From the NCBI GenBank assembly GCA_014379785.1, contig JACMLD010000191.1:1-8320 (forward strand): a stretch of DNA of 8,320 nt, written 5' to 3'. A program made the translations under genes and the position numbers. Source of the stretch: Chitinophagaceae bacterium. GTDB taxonomy: Bacteria > Bacteroidota > Bacteroidia > Chitinophagales > Chitinophagaceae. Below, piece after piece: positions 1 through 6,725 of the stretch (its first letter is position 1; each line of letters begins with the position of its first letter). A model generated the notes under the pieces. It saw only the letters and a list, made by a program, of their open reading frames with translations. It was not told the origin of the DNA and did no database searches.

Positions 1-149
1 GTAACTTTTTTATGGTGGCAGATACTGCGCAAACTCAGATTGTATATATCGACAAAGTCCGCGCCAGGCACCTGCTCAGAAAAAATCTTCTCCCGTTTCA
101 TGTTCAGAAAAACGAACACGTAAGGGAACAGGAAACGATCAAACAATAG
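1..149 (+). CDS. 3' end of an unidentified gene (partial)
   Basis: Frame 3 is open from the window edge to a TAG at 147-149 and encodes 48 residues. The piece starts NFFMVADTAQTQIVYIDKV and ends with a charged tail (NEHVREQETIKQ). The other two plus-strand frames look less protein-like: one has a stop at the very edge and the other stops at 121. The mixed hydrophobic and charged composition suggests a soluble C-terminus. I do not recognise the family. An ATG at 12-14 could in principle start a 45-residue small protein, but no ribosome-binding site can be judged this close to the edge, so I prefer the end of a longer gene. It converges on the LamG/T9SS gene with a single base between the two stop codons. 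Confidence 0.4.
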   Translation, partial: NFFMVADTAQTQIVYIDKVRARHLLRKNLLPFHVQKNEHVREQETIKQ

Positions 150-150
150 T

Positions 151-2694
151 TTATTTAACAACCGTGCGACGGTAACTTTCTTTTTCTGTAGTTACCTCGA
201 TGATATAACTGCCTTTCTTCAATGGTGTCATCGGCACTGTTGCGCGACTTCCATTCACAACAGCCTTTACATTGATCCTCTTGCCATCTATGGCAAACAA
301 GTTGACCGACTTGATCACCTCACCGGGAGCAACCTGTACAAACAGACTGTTGACCACCGGATTCGGATATACCGAGAAAATCTGGATCCTCTCGAACGTC
401 ACAGATTTTACGGACGAATAGGTATGATCTCCATTGCGATCTGCGAGTTTCAACCTGTAATAGTTGACGCCACTGGCCGGATATTTATCATTGAAAAAAT
501 AGTCCGATTTTCCTGTGCCCTTATTCCCAGTCACGGAGCCAATCGATTGAAAGTAGAGGGCATCCGAACTTCTTTCAACAATAAACCGATCGAAATCTAC
601 TTCATTGGAAGCTGACCATTTAATATGAGAAGAATTGCCCTGTTTTGTTGCGGTGAATGAAAGCAAATTCGCAGGTAGCGCACTAAGGGTAGTCGCACCG
701 ATGGTATAATATCCGGATATCAGGTTGTTCGCATTTAGCAAAAATCTTACCTGGTTTGAGTTAACGATATCTGTTGAAATGGTTGTCACCGGCGTAAAGC
801 TGACTCCATCCGAACTGAACAACAGTCGATATGAAGCGGCGGAAGCGGCCGTTGCCGGTCCACCGAGCTGTCCGAGATCAAAACCAATATTGCTGAGTCC
901 ATGGTTGGCACCCACATCTGTCTTTGTGATGAACCACAAACGTGAATATCTGAAATTGCTGGCACCTGCACCCGTTACTGCATCTGTACCATTCAGATTG
1001 TTGTGACCCGCTACAATATAATCACCATTGTCTTTTGCAAAACTTGTATTCGCAAGCCACAAACCGCCGCCAGATGCAATGGCCGAAGCGCCGTCGGCAT
1101 CGCGGCCCGTACCGATAATATCATTTCCATAAGCGGCGCCTCCGGAAAAGTATTGTCCGGCTGCGAGCGTAATGCCATACTTAGACGACAGATAATTATT
1201 GATCAGATTTCTCTGGACTGTATTTTGATCCGCGCCAAATACCATCAATTCAGCAATCTGTCCGCTGTGCAATGCGTCAAGCGTCACCTGCTGGTTCATC
1301 CTCGCACCAATATACAATGGTGATGTCTGAGTGTTGTAAGCCCCAGCGGAAAGATATCCTGCACCGTCATTCATCTTTGCAGCGGTACTTCCATTCACAA
1401 AAATTTCCACGTTAGCCGGTGATGTGCCGGCGGATCTGAGTTGTACTGCGCTGATGTAATTTACAGCAGCTGAGAGGTATGGATTGGCTGATTTGACAAC
1501 AGCGTTTCCATTTCCCTGTTGCAGGCCAAAATTTCCGGCAGCGCCGGCACCGGTGCTGTAACCATATTCATAATTTCCGGAAGTGGCTGCCGACGGCTGG
1601 TTCAGCAGAAAACGCTGACTGCCGACGGACGCAGCATTAAAGACCACATAACTTATCAGCGGCGAGCTGGTATTGTTAAACAATTGTGCTGCCGGAGTAG
1701 AAAGAAAACTGCTGGTGCCATTGAATTCAATGGAAGGGCGGCCATTGATGGCAGCGGCTTTGAATACTGGTTGATTGCCGGGAGATGCCTGTGAAGCATT
1801 GAGATTATTTCCTGAAAAATCATTCCATTGAGTAACGGGAGTATTGTCTCCGCCTGATGAAACACCGTTGTCGGCTTTTAACCAAAGTTTCAGAGCAGAT
1901 GTGCCGTCGGTAGCGCCGACCCCTGCGGGTCCGCTGTATCCGCGCGCTACAGGAGAGGTGGAAAACACCCAGCCACCGGCGGTATTATAAGTTGTTGCCG
2001 GATTTGGACTGAAATTGATCAGCGATCCGTTCAATGAAATATTTGCCAGGTTTGTGGCAGTGGCACCTGCACCTTCATCGAGGTTAAAATATCCTGCGAG
2101 TCCGGCTTCAGCGCCCGACAAACCCTTGTACATATTTAAGCTGATCTGTGAGGCAGTGCGGCGTGTGCCCCAGATTCTGACTTCGTCAATCTGACCCGGA
2201 AAGGAATACAATGCGCCATCGTGTGTGGCACCGACAGAAAGATTGTATGCACTGTTGAAAAGACCGGCAGAAGCAGTCATTGTATTGTTCTGCACACCAT
2301 CCACAAAAACGGCCATTGCATTGTCTGTGGTTGAATAGGTCGCAGCCACATGATACCAGCGATTGGGACCGAGGCTGATCGTGGTGGCGAGATAGTCAGT
2401 GGCTGTGCCATCACTGCTTTTCTGAAAATAAAATTCGTTGAAATTGTTGATGCCGATCTCAAAAGAGAAAAATCCTCCCTCGTTCCACTTTGACACGATT
2501 CCACCATACTCATCGGGAATAGTACTGAGATTGATCCAAGCCTCTACGGTGATTTCATTTGCTGGAGTCGGAAAGCTCGTAACTCTCACAAAGTTGTTTA
2601 CGCCGTTAGAATTGAGACTGAAATTGGTTTGCGAATTTGCATTGAGACTAAGTCCTAGCAATAGCAGAGCTACAGCTGTGAAGCGGTTTTTCAT
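151..2694 (-). CDS. Secreted LamG-domain surface protein with T9SS type A sorting domain
   Basis: This is a multidomain exported protein of 847 residues. Residues 1-21 are a signal peptide (hydrophobic VALLLLGLSL, likely cleavage near NANSQ/T). Residues about 25-230 form a LamG/concanavalin-A-like jelly roll: ITVEAWINLS at 48-57, WYHVAATYS at 113-121, VFVDG at 129-133, GQIDEVRIWG at 167-176 and GYFNLDEG at 201-208. Residues about 265-510 look like a second lectin-like module: LKLWLKADNGV at 268-278, WNDFSGNNLNA at 290-300, IAELMVFG at 480-487. A DUF8202-like stretch follows at about 520-670 (GTGRDADGA, GDYIVAGHNN). Residues about 675-768 are a beta-sandwich linker (WSASNEVDFDRFIVERS). Residues 772-847 are the sorting domain, with the YPNPV motif at 776-780 and a KGSYIIEV strand near 827-834. 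By family knowledge, the sorting domain is removed on export through T9SS and the protein is anchored or released at the cell surface. No catalytic motif is visible, so adhesion or glycan binding is inferred, not shown. The ATG is preceded by AT-rich sequence without a Shine-Dalgarno. Confidence 0.92.
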   Translation of the reverse strand: MKNRFTAVALLLLGLSLNANSQTNFSLNSNGVNNFVRVTSFPTPANEITVEAWINLSTIPDEYGGIVSKWNEGGFFSFEIGINNFNEFYFQKSSDGTATDYLATTISLGPNRWYHVAATYSTTDNAMAVFVDGVQNNTMTASAGLFNSAYNLSVGATHDGALYSFPGQIDEVRIWGTRRTASQISLNMYKGLSGAEAGLAGYFNLDEGAGATATNLANISLNGSLINFSPNPATTYNTAGGWVFSTSPVARGYSGPAGVGATDGTSALKLWLKADNGVSSGGDNTPVTQWNDFSGNNLNASQASPGNQPVFKAAAINGRPSIEFNGTSSFLSTPAAQLFNNTSSPLISYVVFNAASVGSQRFLLNQPSAATSGNYEYGYSTGAGAAGNFGLQQGNGNAVVKSANPYLSAAVNYISAVQLRSAGTSPANVEIFVNGSTAAKMNDGAGYLSAGAYNTQTSPLYIGARMNQQVTLDALHSGQIAELMVFGADQNTVQRNLINNYLSSKYGITLAAGQYFSGGAAYGNDIIGTGRDADGASAIASGGGLWLANTSFAKDNGDYIVAGHNNLNGTDAVTGAGASNFRYSRLWFITKTDVGANHGLSNIGFDLGQLGGPATAASAASYRLLFSSDGVSFTPVTTISTDIVNSNQVRFLLNANNLISGYYTIGATTLSALPANLLSFTATKQGNSSHIKWSASNEVDFDRFIVERSSDALYFQSIGSVTGNKGTGKSDYFFNDKYPASGVNYYRLKLADRNGDHTYSSVKSVTFERIQIFSVYPNPVVNSLFVQVAPGEVIKSVNLFAIDGKRINVKAVVNGSRATVPMTPLKKGSYIIEVTTEKESYRRTVVK

Positions 2695-2761
2695 GATAAT
2701 TGGTTTAAATGAACCGGTCAGGACTTAGGGGGTCGACCCACAATATAATAATTTATCCGAA

Positions 2762-3865
2762 TTATTTCTTAATTGGCGCCTTTTTTCCCAATCGCTTGTG
2801 TATTCGCGGTTTAAGCTTCACATAATCATCGCCCATAAGCATTCCCCAGGGTTTGAGATCGTCCACACGATCAAAAATTACCTTAAGTATGGCAATGCCG
2901 GGAATGGAAAGGAACATTCCTCCGATGCCTGCAATGGATCCGCCAATCAGCACACCGAGAATACTAACAAGTGCATTGATACGGACCTTTGAACTGACCA
3001 CATAAGGCATGATAATATTATTATCGAGAAACTGCACGAAAACAAGTACTGCTCCCACCCAGATGATATCGCTCAGATTGTTGCTTGTAGTCAGTGTGAT
3101 GACCATACAGATCACGGAAGCGATCAGCATGCCGATATAGGGAATCATATTGAGTATTGCTGATAGTACAGCAAGAAAAATGGCGTACTTGATACCAATG
3201 ATAAAAAAGCCTGCAGCATTGAGACCGGTGACTATGGCCATTTCAATCAGCAGGCCTACCATATAGCTTTGGATGATGGTCCTCGACTCAGAAAGTACTT
3301 CCTGAACCTTGCTTTTGTGCGAGGTATCAAACACATCGAGAAGAAATTTCTTGATAAGGTCTTTATAAAACATTATCAAAAAAGTATAGAGAGGTAGCAA
3401 AATGCAGGTAAACAGAAAGGATGCTGCGGTAAAGACTGTGTTGCCGAGCACACCCGTTCCGGAGTCTTTGAGATTGCCAGTAGCTTCCGAAACCATTTTA
3501 TCCTGTTCTCTGACGCTGATATTAAATGATTGTCTTACCCATTTCTGAAGGCTGTTTATATGGGCATTCAGATTTTTTTTGATGGTGGGCACATCTTCCA
3601 GGAAAGAGGCAACCTGTGCTGAAAGAAAATATACGAGGGCGCCAAAAAATGAAAGGGCGAGCAATATGGTAAGAAGCATCGCCCCTACCCGCGGAATGCC
3701 GATTCTTTGCATGAGGTTGCTGACAGGTACGAGTAAAATCGCGAAGACGATGGAGAAAAGCAGCGGCAGGAGGATGTCCTGTCCGATAAAAAGAATCCCG
3801 CCAATCAGTACCAGCATGAGCAGTACCAGGCATAGTTTAAAGTAAAAGGGGTATCGCTGGGGCAT
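2762..3865 (-). CDS. AI-2E family (PerM/TqsA-like) transporter
   Basis: This is an integral inner-membrane protein of 367 residues, the usual size for the family. Two hydrophobic segments form an N-terminal hairpin (about 8-27 and 30-48). A third lies at 60-83, and a hydrophilic soluble loop with amphipathic character spans about 88-140. Further segments lie at about 144-168, 203-225, 228-258, 266-288 and 298-328. Family signatures are NMIPYIGMLI (239-248), FVQFLDNNIIMPYVV (276-290) and GVLIGGSIAGIGGMFLSIPG (304-323). Members export small molecules or ions (autoinducer-2 in TqsA, Na+/H+ in some others), and the substrate here cannot be told. The reading frame extends upstream to a TTG at 3922. 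I chose the ATG at 3865 because the extra 19 residues are not family-like and a weak promoter lies between the two. It sits 67 bp upstream of the LamG gene on the same strand, so the two may share a transcript. Confidence 0.9.
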   Translation of the reverse strand: MPQRYPFYFKLCLVLLMLVLIGGILFIGQDILLPLLFSIVFAILLVPVSNLMQRIGIPRVGAMLLTILLALSFFGALVYFLSAQVASFLEDVPTIKKNLNAHINSLQKWVRQSFNISVREQDKMVSEATGNLKDSGTGVLGNTVFTAASFLFTCILLPLYTFLIMFYKDLIKKFLLDVFDTSHKSKVQEVLSESRTIIQSYMVGLLIEMAIVTGLNAAGFFIIGIKYAIFLAVLSAILNMIPYIGMLIASVICMVITLTTSNNLSDIIWVGAVLVFVQFLDNNIIMPYVVSSKVRINALVSILGVLIGGSIAGIGGMFLSIPGIAILKVIFDRVDDLKPWGMLMGDDYVKLKPRIHKRLGKKAPIKK

Positions 3866-3907
3866 AAATGGTGTTTCAGCTAATAAAGTGGGTTTTGCAA
3901 TGATATG

Positions 3908-3936
3908 CAAAAACTCCGCCAACAGCCGTCCGCAAA
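3908..3936 (-). promoter_or_regulatory. Possible Bacteroidota-type promoter for the AI-2E gene
   Basis: On the minus strand TTTG (3936-3933) is followed by 17 bases and then AGTTTTTG (3915-3908). The Bacteroidota/Flavobacterium consensus is TTTG or TTG, about 17-23 bases, then TAnnTTTG. The upstream box matches fully; the downstream box matches four of its six fixed positions and lacks the initial TA. Transcription from here would give a leader of roughly 35 bases before the ATG at 3865. Apart from this, I see no clear signal in the 160-bp divergent gap (3866-4025), and nothing convincing for the rightward genes. Confidence 0.25.
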
Positions 3937-4025
3937 CCAGCAGTGCTCGCTCACGAATTCCTGAGCAGCCGGGTGGACGAAGATCTTAGCTTCACAACAT
4001 CAACTCAAAACCATAAAATCTAAAT

Positions 4026-4652
4026 ATGACAAAGATGTCTATCAGTCCATATAGCGACAAGGGATTCAATAAGATTTACAATATGCTTTTTTGTGACGAC
4101 ATGGATTTATTCAGCGACATGAAAGATGCTGCTGAAACCTCTACCTGGAATACCCTTCTCTCTTCAAATCCGGATGCGGAGCTTCTCCGTAAAATCATTC
4201 TGGATGAAAATTCAGAAACCCGCGCATGCATGATGGCTTACCGCCGGTTGCAGGAAAAGGGATACCCCGCCGAAAGAAGAGAACTGCTCGGCGTAGTGGT
4301 TGAAGTTGGACTTGAGGAGGGACTCGACGTCATCGCAGCATACAAAGACGGGACTGCCCGCTACCTCAACCATTCTGGAAAGATAGTGGTATGGGAAACG
4401 CGCAACCGCGAGTCTGAACACATCATCGACCAGCTTTTCACTGCCGGGGATGAAGTAGTCAGCCGCATCGGAAAATGGCATAACGACAGACTCCCGCAAC
4501 CCGACGTAGCACAGGTGCGACTCAGCTTCCTGGTTTCAGACGGCCTTTACTTTGGCCAGGGCCCTTTCGAGATACTGGAAAAAGACGCCATGGGCGGACC
4601 TGTAATAAAAGCAGCCACCCAACTCATGATCTTTCTCACAAGTCACAACTAA
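4026..4652 (+). CDS. Conserved-looking cytoplasmic protein of unknown function
   Basis: The protein has 208 residues, with no signal peptide and no membrane segment, so it is probably cytoplasmic. The N-terminal half is acidic and mostly helical (FCDDMDLFSDMKDAAE at 22-37; AELLRKIILDENSETRACMMAYRRLQEKGY at 51-80). The middle holds a compact alternating stretch, ELLGVVVEVGLEEGLDVIAAY (86-106), followed by DGTARYLNHSGKIVVWE (108-124), which reads like consecutive beta strands. The C-terminus has VRLSFLVSDGLYFGQG (164-179) and a hydrophobic final helix. This looks like a genuine folded domain that I can only describe as a hypothetical protein of Bacteroidota type; I see no catalytic motif. A second in-frame ATG lies at 4035. 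The next gene begins 10 bp after the stop, so the two are almost certainly co-transcribed. No Shine-Dalgarno is visible. Confidence 0.85.
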   Translation: MTKMSISPYSDKGFNKIYNMLFCDDMDLFSDMKDAAETSTWNTLLSSNPDAELLRKIILDENSETRACMMAYRRLQEKGYPAERRELLGVVVEVGLEEGLDVIAAYKDGTARYLNHSGKIVVWETRNRESEHIIDQLFTAGDEVVSRIGKWHNDRLPQPDVAQVRLSFLVSDGLYFGQGPFEILEKDAMGGPVIKAATQLMIFLTSHN

Positions 4653-4662
4653 CCCAAATCTC

Positions 4663-5307
4663 ATGGTCCGTATATTCTTTATTTTCTCATCATTATTTAT
4701 TTTCTTAAAAATGGAAGCACAGACAAAAGTCTCTTCGCCGGTTGGTGAATACTATCTCCGCGGCGTTCCGGAAACCGCATCAGGATTCAACCTCGCAAAC
4801 GACAGCACTTTTCAATTCTTTTTCTCCCAGGGCGCTCTCGACCGCTTCGGCCAGGGCACCTGGTCAATAAAAAACAACCAGGTTGTCCTTAACAGCAAAG
4901 AGAAGCCCGGGCTCGACTTCGCACTCACTGCCTCATCACAAAAAGATGGCAAGGACATCCATATCAGTGTCAAAGATCAGAATGAAAACATTCTGAGGTA
5001 TGTGTATTGTATCGTAAAAGGAGGGGGAAAAACCCAGGAAGCGATGGCAAAGGAAGATGGCACCTTCCAATTCGAACCACAAACCATCGACAGCATCGAA
5101 CTGATATTCGAATTCTGTCCGGAAAAAATTTCCATTTTCCCCGTCACAAACAAAGACCACAATTTCTTCGAATTCAAATTTGAACCCTGGCTCTTCGAAA
5201 TATTCTTCAAAGACTTTAAACTCTCCCAGGCTGCAGGCGCACTAACCGGCCCCAGCCCGGTTCTCCAGGGCGAAAACTTCACCTACAAACGCTCGGGCAA
5301 CGAATAA
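4663..5307 (+). CDS. Small secreted/periplasmic protein of unknown function
   Basis: The protein has 214 residues. Residues 1-20 form an export signal (MVRIFFIFSSLFIFLKMEAQ, cleavage probably next to AQ/T). No lipobox cysteine lies at the cleavage site, so a lipoprotein is unlikely. The mature part begins with VGEYYLRGVPETASGF (27-42) and NDSTFQFFFSQGALDRFGQGTWSIKNNQVVLNSK (46-79), an all-beta pattern of the 'G-Y-L-G ... E-TASGF-L--D-TF-F ... GALDR-G-G-W' type that I associate with uncharacterised Bacteroidota secreted proteins. The second half (110-185) is beta-rich and aromatic (FFEFKFEPWLFEIFFKDF). Only two cysteines are present (116 and 152). No enzyme motif is seen. It lies 10 bp after the preceding gene and 39 bp before the esterase ATG, the middle of a three-gene run. 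Confidence 0.82.
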   Translation: MVRIFFIFSSLFIFLKMEAQTKVSSPVGEYYLRGVPETASGFNLANDSTFQFFFSQGALDRFGQGTWSIKNNQVVLNSKEKPGLDFALTASSQKDGKDIHISVKDQNENILRYVYCIVKGGGKTQEAMAKEDGTFQFEPQTIDSIELIFEFCPEKISIFPVTNKDHNFFEFKFEPWLFEIFFKDFKLSQAAGALTGPSPVLQGENFTYKRSGNE

Positions 5308-5346
5308 AATTTGAACATAAAAGGAACTGGATTGTATTTCGATTTG

Positions 5347-6285
5347 ATGAAAAACATGTTCAGTTTCCTTTTTTCTTTTGCCATACTGATAACCGCTACC
5401 TCCTTCGCACAGGATACGGATATCCGTTACCGCGACTATATCTTCAAAGAAATAACAGTCAAAAAAAATCTCAGGTATCAACCCGATTCCATAGCCGATA
5501 CAAAAAAAAGAGATCACCGGTTCGACTGGTTCGAAGCCAAAGACGATACACTTACCGCCAGACCTCTGATCATCTGGATACACGGAGGCGGATTCAAATT
5601 TGGAAACAAAACTTCCAGAGGCACGCCCCTGTGGAGTAAAACATTCGCCAGACGTGGATATGTATGTGCTGCAATCAATTACCGGAAAAGTAAAAAAAGA
5701 CCCCTCAAAAGGTTCGCTGACCTGGCCGATGGATGCTTCGAAGCCGTGACAGATACCGAAGCGGCCATTGACTACTTCAAAAAAAATGCAAAACTTTACC
5801 GCATAGATACCAACAGGATCATCCTCGCGGGAAACTCAGCAGGTGGTATGACAGCCATTCAGGCAGTATACAGCAGCAAAAAAGATCTTGCAAAGCTCGC
5901 AGGCAGACCCGATTCAGCAAGCCTTTCCACGCAACGCAATCCGCACCATATCATTGGCGTGATAAATTTCTGGGGAGCGGTCTATGATACCAGCTGGCTA
6001 AAAAACACAATGATTCCCATCATCAGCGCCCATGGCAAAAAGGACCGCATTGTTTTATACTACACATCCGGCATTCCAATATATGGGAGCGGAATCATTC
6101 ATCGGGTGGCAACGAAAGAAAACATTCCCAACCTGCTAAAGACATATGAAGGGCTCAACCACGAACTGCAGAAGCCCTTCAACCCGATCCTCAACGGACC
6201 CCGGGCAAAAAGAAGATGGCTGGAAGCAGGCGCGATTGCAGCAGATTTCCTCTTTCCTTTTGTAGTATCAAAGAAAAGAACATAA
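5347..6285 (+). CDS. Exported alpha/beta-hydrolase, carboxylesterase/BD-FAE type
   Basis: The protein has 312 residues. A signal peptide covers 1-22 (MKNMFSFLFSFAILITATSFAQ). The mature part has the esterase layout: oxyanion-hole motif HGGGF (79-83), GY-CAAINYR (104-113), and nucleophile elbow GNSAGG with Ser164 (162-167). The acid is probably Asp233 in HGKKDRIV (229-236) and the base His272 in LNHE. This points to hydrolysis of an ester, plausibly of a short-chain or sugar-linked acyl group, in the periplasm or outside. The substrate cannot be read. The frame extends to a TTG at 5311, but those 12 codons would sit in front of a complete signal peptide, so ATG 5347 is preferred. An AAAGGA at 5319-5325 is better spaced for a TTG at 5332, which leaves a five-residue uncertainty. 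The gene carries three runs of eight A and one of seven. Its stop directly abuts the stop of the convergent oxidoreductase remnant. Confidence 0.88.
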   Translation: MKNMFSFLFSFAILITATSFAQDTDIRYRDYIFKEITVKKNLRYQPDSIADTKKRDHRFDWFEAKDDTLTARPLIIWIHGGGFKFGNKTSRGTPLWSKTFARRGYVCAAINYRKSKKRPLKRFADLADGCFEAVTDTEAAIDYFKKNAKLYRIDTNRIILAGNSAGGMTAIQAVYSSKKDLAKLAGRPDSASLSTQRNPHHIIGVINFWGAVYDTSWLKNTMIPIISAHGKKDRIVLYYTSGIPIYGSGIIHRVATKENIPNLLKTYEGLNHELQKPFNPILNGPRAKRRWLEAGAIAADFLFPFVVSKKRT

Positions 6286-6723
6286 TCAACTCACAAATAG
6301 CTGAGCCACGAATGCCGGTGCTCTGATAACATTTACCGATTCCAGCAGTCTTTCATTCCTTGTTTGCTTGTCGGGCCACGGCTCGCCGGTGATCATTTCA
6401 TTCAATGCTTCACCGCTTCCCAGTTCTACGTTTAAGCGTCCGGGAAACATTTCAGACAGTGTGGCAGTTGACTGCGCGACTATCGTGGGATGATATCTTT
6501 GTCCGGGAGCACATACCACACTAAAAGGAACAGTGGTGGCCTGCATTGCTGCACCCAGCCATGCAAAGGAAAATCCGCTTTGTCCCTGGGCAACGCTCCA
6601 CGGATGGAAATGATCGGAAGAATGAATTGATTCAACTCCTGCCTTCTCGGCTTCGATGACAAGTTTCAGCAGACGCGAAGGCGCAAATTGCTCATGAGAA
6701 GCATGGTAGCACAGTTCTGACAT
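6286..6723 (-). pseudogene. Truncated luciferase-like (LLM class) oxidoreductase, N-terminal part only
   Basis: The ORF gives 145 residues whose first 135 or so match the start of the bacterial luciferase-like TIM-barrel family, close to the TIGR03885/F420-dependent glucose-6-phosphate-dehydrogenase-like group. The evidence is YHASHEQF (6-13), SSDHFHPW (35-42), GAAMQATTVPFSVVCAPGQRYHP (57-79), the LSEMFPGRLNVELGSGE stretch (89-105), and NERLLESVNVIR (123-134). By motif, His38, Trp42 and Glu105 correspond to cofactor/substrate residues of the F420-dependent enzymes. Normal members have about 315-330 residues. Here similarity stops at VIRA (residue 135, near 6319) and ten unrelated residues lead to a TGA at 6288-6286. 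The missing half of the barrel is not found downstream, where the esterase is coded on the other strand. The product should not fold as an active enzyme. The ATG at 6723-6721 overlaps the amylase stop. A GTG at 6726 is possible but less likely. Confidence 0.8.
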
Positions 6724-6725
6724 CA
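6721..6725 (-). promoter_or_regulatory. TGATG stop/start overlap (translational coupling)
   Basis: On the minus strand the amylase TGA (6725-6723) shares its A with the ATG (6723-6721) of the oxidoreductase remnant. There is no independent ribosome-binding site. This geometry usually means that the downstream gene is translated by re-initiation after the upstream one. It suggests the oxidoreductase was once a functional second gene of an amylase operon. Confidence 0.6.

Noticed and set aside
725..1794. Plus-strand open frames at 725-1006, 1003-1323 and 1519-1794
   Set aside because: They are opposite the well-supported LamG/T9SS gene, have no recognisable domains and show compositions expected of antisense frames.
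2747..2766. Hairpin AATAATT / AATTATT with a 6-base loop over the stop of the AI-2E gene, as a terminator
   Set aside because: The stem is seven A-T pairs only, overlaps the stop codon and is not followed by a T-run, so it would not be a stable intrinsic terminator.
3866..3922. TTG start giving a 386-residue AI-2E protein
   Set aside because: The 19 extra residues do not look like the family's N-terminus, the start is a rare codon, and an ATG at 3865 begins just before the first membrane segment.
5311..5346. TTG start giving a 324-residue esterase
   Set aside because: It would place twelve residues, including an acidic one, ahead of a complete signal peptide that begins at the ATG at 5347.
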